Assembly: GCA_963849065.1 (NCBI GenBank)
Contig: CAWKFM010000005.1
Span: 62,001 to 126,000 of the forward strand
DNA length: 64,000 nucleotides
Reading direction: 5' to 3'
DNA from: TOLSYN sp963849065
GTDB lineage: Bacteria > Acidobacteriota > Terriglobia > Terriglobales > Acidobacteriaceae
Shown piece after piece: positions 8,430 to 17,201 of the stretch (positions within the stretch are counted from its first letter, which is position 1; every line of letters begins with the position of its first letter). Both the position numbers and the translations under genes were made by a program. The notes under the pieces are model-generated. The model made no database searches. It was given only the letters and a program-made list of their open reading frames with translations, and was not told the DNA's origin.

Positions 8430-9275
8430 ATGCACAACATAGCCGCTACCGCCCGCGTCGCCTTTCAGGGAGAGCCCGCCGCCTTCAGCCAGATTGCCGC
8501 CCGCAAGCTGCTCGGCGAGCAGGTCCAAACCGTCGCCTGTCCCACCTTTGAATCGCTGTTTGACTCGATCGCCGAAGGCCGCGCCGATCTCATTCTCGCT
8601 CCCTTGGAGAACACCCTCGCCGGCCCCGTCCTGCGCTGCTATGACCTGCTCTACCAGAGCGCGCATACCATGATCGGCGAGGTTGTCCTGCGCATCGGCC
8701 ACTGCGTCATCGGATGTCCCGGCTCCTCGCTCGACGGGATTCGCCGCATCCAGTCCCATCCCGTCGCCCTGGCCCAGTGCGAACGCTTCTTCGCCGCCCA
8801 TCCCTTCATCAGTAAGTCCGTTGCCGAAGACACCGCCGGCAGCGTCCGCCAGATCATGGAGCTGAACGATCCATCCGTGGCCGCCATCGCCAGCGAATAC
8901 GCCGCCCGGGAGTACGGCGCCCAGATCCTGGTCTCCGCCGTCGAAGACGATCCCAACAACTTCACCCGCTTCGCCCTGCTCGAGCCCTCGCACTCGGTCA
9001 CCGAAGCGATCCCCGACGCCGACGCCACCACCCTCGTCCTCACCGTCACCAACCAGGCCGGCGCGCTCTTTCATGCCCTGGAGCCCTTCGCCCTGAACTC
9101 CATCGACCTGATGAGCCTGGTCAGCCGTCCCCTGGTCGGTACTCCCTGGCACTACCGCTTTTTCTTTGAAGTCGCCGCCGCCGCCTCCGATCCGCGCATG
9201 GTCAAGGCGCTGGCCGAACTCAAGCCCTGCACGGTTGAGCTGCGCGTCCTCGGCTCCTACCACTCCGGCAAGTAG
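8430..9275 (+). CDS. pheA: Prephenate dehydratase
   Basis: A 281-residue monofunctional prephenate dehydratase that converts prephenate to phenylpyruvate in phenylalanine synthesis. The catalytic PDT domain (about 8-185) contains VAFQGEPAAFSQ, the PLENTLAG substrate motif, and NFTRFALL with the catalytic Thr-Arg-Phe. The C-terminal ACT domain (about 195-275) is the phenylalanine-binding regulatory module. The ATG at 8430 has GGAG five bases upstream; the frame is open to a GTG at 8361, but those residues are not family-like. No chorismate mutase domain is fused. Confidence 0.93.
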   Translation: MHNIAATARVAFQGEPAAFSQIAARKLLGEQVQTVACPTFESLFDSIAEGRADLILAPLENTLAGPVLRCYDLLYQSAHTMIGEVVLRIGHCVIGCPGSSLDGIRRIQSHPVALAQCERFFAAHPFISKSVAEDTAGSVRQIMELNDPSVAAIASEYAAREYGAQILVSAVEDDPNNFTRFALLEPSHSVTEAIPDADATTLVLTVTNQAGALFHALEPFALNSIDLMSLVSRPLVGTPWHYRFFFEVAAAASDPRMVKALAELKPCTVELRVLGSYHSGK

Positions 9276-9304
9276 TGGTGGTGAGCAGCCGGGGAGATCC
9301 CTGA

Positions 9305-9339
9305 CATTCAAGCCTGCTGTTGGCTTGAGTGGGGTAGTT
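9305..9339 (-). repeat. Intergenic palindromic repeat, family 1, copy 1
   Basis: ATTCAAGCC and GGCTTGAGT flank a 7-base loop (9306-9314 with 9322-9330) and are followed by GGGGTAGTT. Read on the minus strand it matches the copy at 46854-46890: AACTACCCC, CTCAAGCC, loop, GGCTTGA. Confidence 0.6.
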
Positions 9340-9443
9340 GCTGCTGTCCCCGCCGTCGCTCCTGTCTTTGCTCCTGCCATTGCCCGCGCACGCCTCCGGA
9401 GCACGATTTGCGCTAAGATAACCACCGCGGAGGCGAGAGACGG

Positions 9444-10013
9444 ATGGGGGGATACATAATCCGGGCAGCCACCGAACAGGATCTCGGCGAGATCACCCGG
9501 ATTTATGGCCAGTATGTCCTTCATAGCTGCTCTACCTTCGAGCTGGAGCCGCCGCCACTCGAAGAGATGGCGCGCCGCCGCACGGACGTGGTGCGTCTCG
9601 GCTTGCCCTACTTAGCCGCCGAGGTCGATGGGAAGGTGGTAGGATTCGCCTACGCCAGCGCCTACCGTCCGCGCGGGGCCTATCGCTACACCGTGGAAGA
9701 CTCAATCTACGTGGAAGCGGGACATCTGGGCCAGGGCCTCGGACGGGCGCTGCTGGCCAGCGTCATTGCCCATTGCGAGAAGGGAAACTGGCGGCAGATG
9801 ATTGCCGTGATTGGCGACAGCGGCAACGCCGCCTCCATCGGACTTCATCGCCGCCTCGGCTTTCGCCCCGTGGGCACACTGACCGCCGTGGGTTTCAAAT
9901 TCGGACGCTGGATCGACAGTGTCCTCATGCAGCGCGAACTGCACCCCGAGTCCCAGCTGACCACAACCAACCAGGACGTGCACGCGAACAAGTGGGGTGA
10001 GGGGGAACGATGA
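9444..10013 (+). CDS. GNAT N-acetyltransferase, phosphinothricin acetyltransferase-like
   Basis: A 189-residue GNAT enzyme that uses acetyl-CoA to acetylate an amino group. It resembles the Pat/Bar and methionine-sulfone acyltransferase branch: IRAATEQDLGEITRIYGQYV, STFELEPPP, VVGFAYASAYRPRGAYRYTVEDSIYV in two stretches, and the CoA-binding GQGLGRALL loop. GNAASIGLHRRLGFRPVGTL is the conserved C-terminal part. The natural substrate is unknown; related enzymes act on phosphinothricin, methionine sulfoximine or similar amino acid analogues. GGAGG lies upstream of the ATG. The stop codon overlaps the start of the next gene by four bases (ATGA), so the two are probably co-translated. Confidence 0.88.
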   Translation: MGGYIIRAATEQDLGEITRIYGQYVLHSCSTFELEPPPLEEMARRRTDVVRLGLPYLAAEVDGKVVGFAYASAYRPRGAYRYTVEDSIYVEAGHLGQGLGRALLASVIAHCEKGNWRQMIAVIGDSGNAASIGLHRRLGFRPVGTLTAVGFKFGRWIDSVLMQRELHPESQLTTTNQDVHANKWGEGER

Positions 10014-11038
10014 AGCGGGGGAGCCTTGGAAAACTGTTCTTGATCGCCTGCGCAATTGCATGCGCAGTCGTGCTCATCACATACGCACTGCACGTCTGGG
10101 CACCGCATAGCCCCTCCACCCCCGCTCTGCTCAGCCAAGCCGGACCGGTCTTTACCATCGAGGCCAAGCCCAGTTGGACAGTGATCGCCTACGGCGACAT
10201 GCGCTTCACCGATCCGGCCAACACCACGGACAGCTTTCCCAAGCAGCGGCAGGCGCTGGTGGCCAAGGTCGCCGCCGAGAAGCCGAACCTGCTGCTGCTC
10301 AGCGGCGATGTTCCCTTCCACGGCGGCGATGCTAACGACTATGCGGTCTATCAACAGGAGACGGCGCCCTGGCGCACCGCTGGCCTCAATGTCTTTCCCG
10401 CTATGGGCAACCACGAACTCTCCAGCCCTGGCGTCACAAGGGCCTGCTCTGACTGCCTGGAAAACTGGTGGAAGAACTTTCCCGAACTGCGGGGACGCCG
10501 CTGGTACTCGGTGCGCTTCGATCCGGCCTACGTCATCACCGTGGACAGCAACCTCGATCTCACCCCTGGCAGCGAGCAATCCCAATGGGTCGCCCAGCAG
10601 CTGAACGGCCTTCCCAGGGAGACCCGGTATGTCTTCATCTCGCTGCATCACCCGCCCATGGCGGACCCGATCGTGGGCGATCCCTCCCACAACGTGCGTC
10701 CCAACGAGGACGCGCTGGCCCATCAACTGGAGGACGCGGCGCCGCATCTCAAGGCCAGTATCGTTGTCATCGCCGGACACATTCATAACTACCAGCGCTT
10801 CCAGCGCAACGGCGTCATCTACCTGGTCAGCGGCGGCGGCGGTGCCAGGCCATATCCAGTTGTGCGCACCCCCGCCGACCTCTACCAGAACAACGTTTTG
10901 CCCAACTTTCACTACATCAAATTTGTAAGCAAAGCCGGCTCGCTGCGGGCCACCATGTACCGCCTCGACGACCAAGGCGCCTTTGTCCCCAGCGACAGCT
11001 TCACGGTCGGCGCGGCATCCAAGGCCGCAGCCCGATAG
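10010..11038 (+). CDS. Membrane-anchored or secreted metallophosphoesterase
   Basis: A 342-residue calcineurin-like phosphoesterase. Residues 7-28 form a hydrophobic signal or anchor helix, so the catalytic domain acts outside the cytoplasm. Metal-binding motifs are present in order: AYGDMR (replacing the usual DxH), LLSGDVPFHGG, AMGNHEL, SLHHPP, and GHIHNYQRF. The first motif has D-M-R where DxH is usual, so the metal site may be somewhat modified. The start overlaps the acetyltransferase stop by four bases. Substrate is unknown; family members include acid phosphatases and nucleotide phosphoesterases. Confidence 0.85.
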   Translation: MKRGSLGKLFLIACAIACAVVLITYALHVWAPHSPSTPALLSQAGPVFTIEAKPSWTVIAYGDMRFTDPANTTDSFPKQRQALVAKVAAEKPNLLLLSGDVPFHGGDANDYAVYQQETAPWRTAGLNVFPAMGNHELSSPGVTRACSDCLENWWKNFPELRGRRWYSVRFDPAYVITVDSNLDLTPGSEQSQWVAQQLNGLPRETRYVFISLHHPPMADPIVGDPSHNVRPNEDALAHQLEDAAPHLKASIVVIAGHIHNYQRFQRNGVIYLVSGGGGARPYPVVRTPADLYQNNVLPNFHYIKFVSKAGSLRATMYRLDDQGAFVPSDSFTVGAASKAAAR

Positions 11039-11326
11039 CCCTACCAGCAGCACAACACTGAGGTCATCCTTTCAATAACTCAGCCACGGGTTGCCTTCAT
11101 CACGTCCCTTTGTGACGCGCGTCCACGCCTCAATCCCGTTCTCTCGCGTATCACACCTAAATAAGCTGAAGGTCACAGTGCGATGAAAATTGAGCCAACT
11201 CTCGCCCTGTGCTACGATGCTCTGCTTTACTTCTGGTGTACGTAAGACGACATGCAGCAGACGTCTGCCCCAATCGGCAGGCGCCGTAGCGAATCCAACG
11301 AATTAACGCTCCGGGGGAGTTCATTA

Positions 11327-13435
11327 GTGAAGACCTACGAAGGTGATTACATCCGCAACGTGGCCGTCATCGGCCACTCGCACTCTGGTAAAACCTCTCT
11401 GGTTTCGGCCCTGCTCTACACCGCGGGCACCACGCCGCGCCTGGGACGCGTCGATGACGGTTCCACCGTCACCGACTACGACGAAGAAGAGATCTCGCGC
11501 CAGATGACCATCTCTGCCTCGCTCGCCGCCGTCGAGTGGAGCAAGGACAAGTTCAACATCATCGACACCCCGGGCTTCAACATGTTCGTGCACGAAGCCG
11601 AACTGGCCATGCCCGCCGTCGATGCCGCCCTCGTCGTCGTCGATTCGGTCTCCGGCGTCCAGGTCGTCACCCAGAAGGTCTGGAACTTCGCCGACAAGCT
11701 CGCCCTGCCCCGCATCGTGATCTGCACCCGCATGGATCGCGAGCGCGCCGACTTCGAGCGCGTCATGCAGTCGCTCACCTCAACCTTCGGACGCAACGTC
11801 GTCCCCGTCCAACTCCCCATCGGCTCGGAAAAAACCTTCAAGGGCGTCGTCGATCTGGTCAAGATGAAGGCCTACTACTACGAAATCGGCGGCAACGGAC
11901 GCGCCCGCGTCGAAGAGATCCCTGCCAACATGGCTGAGCAAGCCAAGGCCGCCCACGAAGCTCTCGTCGAGCTCGTTGCCGAAGGCGATGACGCCCTCAT
12001 GTCCGAGTTCTTCGACACTGGAACCATCGGCAAGGAGCACATCGTTGCCGGAATCCACAACGCCATCCGCGAAGACAAGCTCTTCCCGGTCCTGTTCGCC
12101 TCCGGCCTCGGCAACATCGGCAGCGACGAAATCCTCGACTTCATGATCGACTTCGTCCCCACGGCCACCGAGCGCAAAACCGCCGCCGGCGTTCCCGCCT
12201 CAACGGATGCCGCGCCGCCCACGCGCGCCATCTCCCCGTCCGCGCCGCTCTCGCTCTTCGTCTTCAAAACCGTCAGCGATCCTTTCGCCGGACGTATCTC
12301 CTACTTCAAAGTTGTCAGCGGCGTTCTCAAAAACGACGCATCGGTCACCAACTACAATCGCGGCACGGTAGAAAAATTCGCCCACATTTCCGCCGTCCTG
12401 GGCAAGCAACTCATCCCGGTCACCGAACTCTCCGCCGGTGACATCGGCGCCGTCGCCAAGCTCAAGGAAACCCTCACCGGCGACTCGCTCGGAGATAAGT
12501 CCGCGCCTATCCAGTACCCCTCCATCTCGCTGCCCGAGCCGGCCATCACCTTCGCTATCGAGCCCAAAACCCGCGCCGACGAAGACAAACTCGGCGTCGG
12601 CGTCCACAAGCTCATGGAAGAGGACGCCATGCTGCGTTTCTTCCGCGATCCGCAAACCAAGGACTTCCTCATCGCCGGCACCGGCCAGCAGCACATAGAA
12701 GTCGTCGTCAGCAAGCTCAAGCGCCGCTACCACACCGAGGTCGTCCTCAAAGCGCCCAAGGTCCCCTACCGCGAAACAATCCGCGGCACCGCCGACGTGC
12801 AGGGCCGCCACAAAAAGCAGTCCGGCGGACACGGCCAGTTCGGCGACTGCAAAATCCGCATGTCTCCCCTGCCGCGCGGCGCCCAATTCGAGTTCGTCAA
12901 TGACATCTTCGGCGGCTCCATCCCCAAGAACTTCATCCCCGCCGTCGAAAAGGGAATCCTCGAAGCTGCCGCCCGCGGCTTCCTCGCCGGCTATCCCGTC
13001 GTCGATTTCAAAGTCAGCCTCTACGACGGCAGCTACCACGACGTGGACTCCAACGAACTCAGCTTCAAAACCGCCGGCCGCATCGCCTTCAAAAAAGCCA
13101 TGGAGGTCGCCAAGCCAACTCTCCTCGAACCCATCATGCAGGTCGAAATCACCGTCCCCGACGAGTTCGCCGGAGCCATCATGGGCGATATGAACTCACG
13201 CCGCGGACGCATCCAGGGCATGGACAACAAGGCCGGCAACACCATCATCCGCGCCCACGCTCCCATGTCGGAGATGCTCACCTACGGCACCGACCTCACC
13301 GCCATGACCCAGGGCCGCGGCTCTTTCAACATGGAGATGGACCACTACGACTTCGTCCCCCCTCTGCAGCAGGAAAAAATCATCGCCGCCGCCAAAGCCG
13401 CCGGCGCCCACCTCGAAGAGGAGGAAGAAGAGTAG
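11327..13435 (+). CDS. Divergent elongation factor G-like GTPase
   Basis: A 702-residue translational GTPase with the full EF-G domain order: G domain, domain II, III, IV and V (GDMNSRRGRIQGMD is in the C-terminal domain). The G motifs differ from canonical EF-G: the P-loop is GHSHSGKTSL instead of AHIDAGKTT, G3 is DTPGF instead of DTPGH, and G4 is TRMDR instead of NKMDR. It therefore belongs to the EF-G paralogue group (EF-G2-like), and the housekeeping fusA is expected elsewhere. DTPGF lacks the histidine that activates catalytic water in EF-G. I chose the GTG at 11327, which follows GGGGGAG by 9 bases and gives a normal EF-G length; an ATG at 11252 would add 25 unrelated residues. A strong terminator follows. 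Confidence 0.88.
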   Translation: MKTYEGDYIRNVAVIGHSHSGKTSLVSALLYTAGTTPRLGRVDDGSTVTDYDEEEISRQMTISASLAAVEWSKDKFNIIDTPGFNMFVHEAELAMPAVDAALVVVDSVSGVQVVTQKVWNFADKLALPRIVICTRMDRERADFERVMQSLTSTFGRNVVPVQLPIGSEKTFKGVVDLVKMKAYYYEIGGNGRARVEEIPANMAEQAKAAHEALVELVAEGDDALMSEFFDTGTIGKEHIVAGIHNAIREDKLFPVLFASGLGNIGSDEILDFMIDFVPTATERKTAAGVPASTDAAPPTRAISPSAPLSLFVFKTVSDPFAGRISYFKVVSGVLKNDASVTNYNRGTVEKFAHISAVLGKQLIPVTELSAGDIGAVAKLKETLTGDSLGDKSAPIQYPSISLPEPAITFAIEPKTRADEDKLGVGVHKLMEEDAMLRFFRDPQTKDFLIAGTGQQHIEVVVSKLKRRYHTEVVLKAPKVPYRETIRGTADVQGRHKKQSGGHGQFGDCKIRMSPLPRGAQFEFVNDIFGGSIPKNFIPAVEKGILEAAARGFLAGYPVVDFKVSLYDGSYHDVDSNELSFKTAGRIAFKKAMEVAKPTLLEPIMQVEITVPDEFAGAIMGDMNSRRGRIQGMDNKAGNTIIRAHAPMSEMLTYGTDLTAMTQGRGSFNMEMDHYDFVPPLQQEKIIAAAKAAGAHLEEEEEE

Positions 13436-13468
13436 TAGTAGTTGTAGGGATGAACAACAGTCCACAAC

Positions 13469-13500
13469 AAAAAGGGCAGCCGTTTCAGGCTGCCCTTTTT
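13469..13500. terminator. Rho-independent terminator, bidirectional
   Basis: AAAAAGGGCAGCC (13469-13481) pairs perfectly with GGCTGCCCTTTTT (13488-13500) around a 6-base loop. The T-run on the plus strand terminates the EF-G-like gene 34 bases after its stop. Confidence 0.92.
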
Positions 13501-13689
13501 CCGTGAGCACGGCTCCGGTCTCACCCTTTCGTGCTGCCCGGGAGTGTGCTGGATCTTGACCGCTGAAATCCCAGCGCAACCTTCTACCTTGTTTCCACCT
13601 CTTAATACCCGGGGAGAGCCGCCTCAGGGCCGAGCCTTCCGTCGGGCCATCAAGAGTTTCAAGCGCGATTATCTCTAGGAGGTACTACC

Positions 13690-15753
13690 ATGGCTGATCT
13701 CCAACCCGGCGAGAGAGCTGCAGCAGCTACCGAAGCTCAGATCGCAGTTCACTGGAAAGAAGAAGATTACCTCTACCCCTCACCCAAGTTCATTGGTCAG
13801 GCCAATCTCACCGATCCCGCAGTGATGGAACGGTTCAGCGAAGACCATTTTCCGGAGTGCTTCCGGGAATATGCCGATCTGCTTGCCTGGGACAAGTATT
13901 GGGATACAACATTGGATGCCAGTAATCCGCCGTTCTGGAAGTGGTTCGATGGCGGAAAACTCAACGTCTGCTACAACTGCGTCGACCGCCACCTGCCGAA
14001 GTACAAAAACAAGGCGGCGCTGATTTCCGTGCCGGAGCCGGAGTCGCAGGCGCCGGCGGCGATCACCTACCAGGAACTCTATGTCCGGGTTAACGAAATG
14101 GCAGCACTGCTCCGCGACTTCGCTGGGCTGAAGACCGGCGACCGCGTCACCCTGCACATGCCTATGATTCCGGAACTGCCGATTACGATGCTGGCCTGCG
14201 CACGCCTCGGCATTGTTCACTCGGTGGTGTTCGGCGGATTCAGCGGCGAGGCCTGCGGGAAGAGAATTTCCGACTCCGGCAGCCGGGTACTGATTACCGC
14301 GGATGGCTACTATCGCAACGGAGAGCTGGTGGATCACAAGTCCGCCACGGTGGAGACCGCGGTGGAAATCGCCGCAAGCGAAGGCCAGAAGGTGGAGAAA
14401 GTTCTTGTCTGCCGGCGCGAGCAAGGAAAGAACGCCTCCAAAGCATCCATGGTCAACGGGCGCGACTTCTTTGTGGACGAGGTTCTGAAGGATTTCGTGG
14501 GCAAGAGAGTGGATCCCGTCTCCATGGATGCGGAGGCGCCGCTGTTCCTCATGTATACCAGTGGCACCACGGGAAAACCGAAAGGATGCCAGCACAGAAC
14601 GGGAGGCTACCTGGCCTACGTAACCGGCACCTCCAAGTACATTCAGGATATCCATCCGGAGGATGTGTACTGGTGCATGGCAGACATCGGCTGGATCACG
14701 GGACACTCGTACATCGTATATGGGCCGCTGTCCCTGGCCGCCACCAGCGTGATCTACGAAGGTGTACCCACCTACCCCGATGCCGGGCGGCCGTGGCGAA
14801 TCGCGGAACGTCTTGGCGTGAACATCTTCCACACTTCGCCTACCGCGATCCGCATGCTGCGCAAGGCCGGCCCCGATGAACCGAAGAAATACAACTACCA
14901 CTTCAAGCACATGACAACCGTGGGCGAGCCCATCGAACCCGTCGTGTGGCACTGGTATCACGATGTCGTCGGCAAGGGCGAGGCTGTCATCGTTGACACC
15001 TGGTGGCAGACCGAAAACGGTGGATTCCTGTGCAGCACAAAGCCCGGGATGGATGCCATGAAACCCGGAAGCGCAGGGCCGGCGGTGCCCGGAATCTACC
15101 CGATCATCTACGACGAGGATGGCAACGAGGTTCCTGCCGGCTGCGGAGCGGCCGGAAATATCTGTATCCGGAATCCCTGGCCCGGGATCATGCAGACGGT
15201 CTGGGGAGACAACGAGCGTTTTGTACAGCAGTACTATGCCAGATATTGCGTGAACCGCGAGAGCAAAGACTGGCATGACTGGCCGTACTTCGCCAATGAT
15301 GGCGCGGTGCTCGCCGCCGATGGATATTTCCGCATTCTAGGCAGAGTGGATGACGTGATCAACGTCGCTGGCCACCGGCTTGGAACCAAGGAACTCGAGT
15401 CGGTCTGTCTGATGGTCCCCGAAGTGGCGGAAGCCGCAGTGGTGCCCGTGATGGACGAGATCAAGGGGCGCCTGCCAGAGGTCTACGTTTCCTTGAAACC
15501 GGGTTTCGAACCCAGCAAGGAGCTGGAGGCCAAGGTTGTTGCCGCAATCGAAACCCAGATTGGTAAGTTCGCCCGGCCGAAGCATGTGTACATCGTGCCA
15601 GACATGCCGAAGACTCGATCGGGCAAACTGATGCGCCGTGTGCTGGCCTCCATCTCGAATCAGCGGGAGACCGGTGATGTCAGCACCCTGGCGAATCCCG
15701 GAATTGTTAGCATGATTCGGGAACAGGTCCAAGGCGGTGGAAAGGCGGCGTAG
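13690..15753 (+). CDS. acs: Acetyl-CoA synthetase (AMP-forming)
   Basis: A 687-residue acyl-adenylate-forming enzyme that makes acetyl-CoA from acetate, ATP and CoA. The order of motifs is that of Acs: NVCYNCVDRHL, VTLHMPMIPELPI, SVVFGGFSGEA, the P-loop MYTSGTTGKPKGCQH, WWQTENGG, GRVDDVINVAGHRLGT, and PKTRSGKLMRRVL with the acetylatable lysine K646. It is somewhat longer than typical Acs (about 650). The P-loop ends in GCQH where GVLH or similar is usual. The start has AGGAGG with good spacing. Together with the acylating acetaldehyde dehydrogenase at the left edge it points to acetate/acetaldehyde traffic, though the two genes are not an operon. Confidence 0.93.
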   Translation: MADLQPGERAAAATEAQIAVHWKEEDYLYPSPKFIGQANLTDPAVMERFSEDHFPECFREYADLLAWDKYWDTTLDASNPPFWKWFDGGKLNVCYNCVDRHLPKYKNKAALISVPEPESQAPAAITYQELYVRVNEMAALLRDFAGLKTGDRVTLHMPMIPELPITMLACARLGIVHSVVFGGFSGEACGKRISDSGSRVLITADGYYRNGELVDHKSATVETAVEIAASEGQKVEKVLVCRREQGKNASKASMVNGRDFFVDEVLKDFVGKRVDPVSMDAEAPLFLMYTSGTTGKPKGCQHRTGGYLAYVTGTSKYIQDIHPEDVYWCMADIGWITGHSYIVYGPLSLAATSVIYEGVPTYPDAGRPWRIAERLGVNIFHTSPTAIRMLRKAGPDEPKKYNYHFKHMTTVGEPIEPVVWHWYHDVVGKGEAVIVDTWWQTENGGFLCSTKPGMDAMKPGSAGPAVPGIYPIIYDEDGNEVPAGCGAAGNICIRNPWPGIMQTVWGDNERFVQQYYARYCVNRESKDWHDWPYFANDGAVLAADGYFRILGRVDDVINVAGHRLGTKELESVCLMVPEVAEAAVVPVMDEIKGRLPEVYVSLKPGFEPSKELEAKVVAAIETQIGKFARPKHVYIVPDMPKTRSGKLMRRVLASISNQRETGDVSTLANPGIVSMIREQVQGGGKAA

Positions 15754-15808
15754 CGCGTCAAGACTGGTGGCTTTTTCGGAAACCACGCATCTAGCGGAAG
15801 ATAGCAAT

Positions 15809-15831
15809 CGAGGCGCATTCATTGCGCCTCG
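15809..15831 (+). terminator. Hairpin after acs
   Basis: CGAGGCGCA (15809-15817) pairs with TGCGCCTCG (15823-15831) around TTCAT, 56 bases after the acs stop. There is no T-run, so termination is possible but not certain. Confidence 0.45.
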
Positions 15832-16077
15832 TGAGCGCCCTGCGGCCAAGACAGAATCCCAGCCACGCGAGCATGTCTGAGCGTCTACTCTGCGAGCAGC
15901 AGCGATGGCGCCACGCCTCCTGATAGCGACAGGGGAAATCTACGCGCGTCTGCTCAACTTTTCACTGCTGCCCGTTCGGTTTCAGCATGAAATATTTGCG
16001 CAATCCCCGGACATTTATACCTCTCAGAAAACATCGTCATGAAATCGTCCCCTGCGATTTCTTCTGTGCTCTGGATT
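15832..16077. other. Intergenic stretch leading to the sigma-54 promoter
   Basis: With the hairpin and promoter on either side this makes a 366-base gap between acs and the 3D-domain gene. No protein-like frame was seen. If the promoter downstream is sigma-54 dependent, an upstream activator site would be expected here; I could not recognise a clear dyad. Confidence 0.4.
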
Positions 16078-16092
16078 TGGCACGTTTCTTGC
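16078..16092 (+). promoter_or_regulatory. Sigma-54 (-24/-12) promoter of the 3D-domain gene
   Basis: TGGCACG-TTTC-TTGC matches the RpoN consensus TGGCAC-N5-TTGC exactly, with the invariant GG and GC separated by 10 bases. A start at about 16104 would give a 16-base leader containing GGAGG (16110-16114) and the ATG at 16120. The rpoN gene itself is in this window. No enhancer-binding protein gene is nearby. Confidence 0.85.
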
Positions 16093-16119
16093 CTACACCC
16101 AACCGGCACGGAGGCACAA

Positions 16120-16800
16120 ATGAGAAAAACGGAGCCAAACATAAATTCCTTAATGTGTACAGCCTGGAGGTCGCTGAATATGCGATCGTGGCGAACCGCG
16201 GGGATCACGATGTTGGCGGTGCTGGTCATGGGCTGTGCGGTGCGGATTAATACTCTGCGCTATGGCTACGAGAAGAATCATCTCCTGCGCGCGCTTACTG
16301 CGCAGAGCAGCGAACTTACGGCAGAGAAGAGCGAGCTTACTGCGCAGACCAACGAGCTGGAGAAGGCCAAACTCCAGTTACAGGAAACCACACAGCTTCT
16401 GGCAAACGCAGAAAACAAACTGGGATACTTGAACCGGCATAAAACGGCCGTGCAGGTGACAGCGTTCAGCGGGCGAGGCCGTTTTGCGAATGGCCTGAAA
16501 ACGGCGCACTCCTATGCTGTCCCCAGTGACACGTTGCCGAAAGACAAGGTACTCAACGTTGCCCTTTCGCCTGCTGCACAGCGGAACCTGCATGCACGAA
16601 TGAACGACTATATCGTGCTGCTCGACCAAGACCTGGGAAAGGCGAGACTCGCCCGTTTTGTGGATACCACATCGGCAAAGGAGCGTCGGCCGGTCGTGGA
16701 TGTCTTCTTCGCCCAAAGGGATGAGGCCCTGATCTTTGGGCGGCAACACTATCTTGCGGTCAACATCTCCGCGCAAGGCTCACCATTTCTGGATGAGTGA
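16120..16800 (+). CDS. Membrane-anchored coiled-coil protein with C-terminal 3D (Asp-Asp-Asp) domain
   Basis: A 226-residue protein. A hydrophobic segment at about 26-42 (AGITMLAVLVMGC) is a signal anchor or, less likely, a lipoprotein-like signal. It is followed by a repetitive coiled coil (LTAQSSELTAEKSELTAQ and on) that resembles FtsL-type septal proteins. The last 90 residues look like the 3D double-psi beta-barrel domain of MltA/YabE-type wall-lytic proteins: VTAFSGRG, FVDTTSA, VVDVFFA and DEALIFGRQ. The domain is thought to act on peptidoglycan, so a periplasmic wall-related role is inferred. GGAGG lies 5 bases before the ATG. It stands alone behind a sigma-54 promoter. The family call rests on pattern memory. 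Confidence 0.65.
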   Translation: MRKTEPNINSLMCTAWRSLNMRSWRTAGITMLAVLVMGCAVRINTLRYGYEKNHLLRALTAQSSELTAEKSELTAQTNELEKAKLQLQETTQLLANAENKLGYLNRHKTAVQVTAFSGRGRFANGLKTAHSYAVPSDTLPKDKVLNVALSPAAQRNLHARMNDYIVLLDQDLGKARLARFVDTTSAKERRPVVDVFFAQRDEALIFGRQHYLAVNISAQGSPFLDE

Positions 16801-17201
16801 AGGTCGGCAGCAGCGTTGCCCTGGGAGCGCTGAATCGTCGCCGAGTTTGGGTTTTTGTGCTCTGGGCTAATACTCCTGGTCCGGATTCGCCCGTCGATAT
16901 ACAAGCGCTATCGCATGGGCTCATTGGCGGTGGAGAAGTCGAGTCAGGTATTCCCGCAGGTTCGTCTCTTGGGTGTGTTCCGAAAACCACAAGCCCAAGT
17001 TCTAAATCATGGACTCTCAGTACGTTGCAGCCGCTCCAGGAACATGTGTATTTGAGACGGCTGCACGAGTTCCCCTAGCCAACTTCTCGAGCGGCAACAG
17101 CATCTTACAAAACGTGGGCCTGCCCGACGCGCATACGCCGGGGCAGCTTGAGACGAGAATCAAGTCCGTCCCCCGGTGTGTTCAAATCCAGAGGAGCCAC
17201 T
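16801..17201. other. Intergenic stretch before the biosynthetic locus
   Basis: About 400 bases with no convincing gene. Short frames such as 16797-17078 and 16855-17055 lack ribosome-binding sites and protein-like composition. The region must hold the promoter of the A-PCP, oxygenase and megasynthase genes, but no clear -35/-10 pair was found. Confidence 0.45.

Noticed and set aside
16797..17078. A 93-codon gene between the 3D-domain gene and the A-PCP gene
   Set aside because: Low-complexity composition, no start signal and overlapping alternative frames argue against it.
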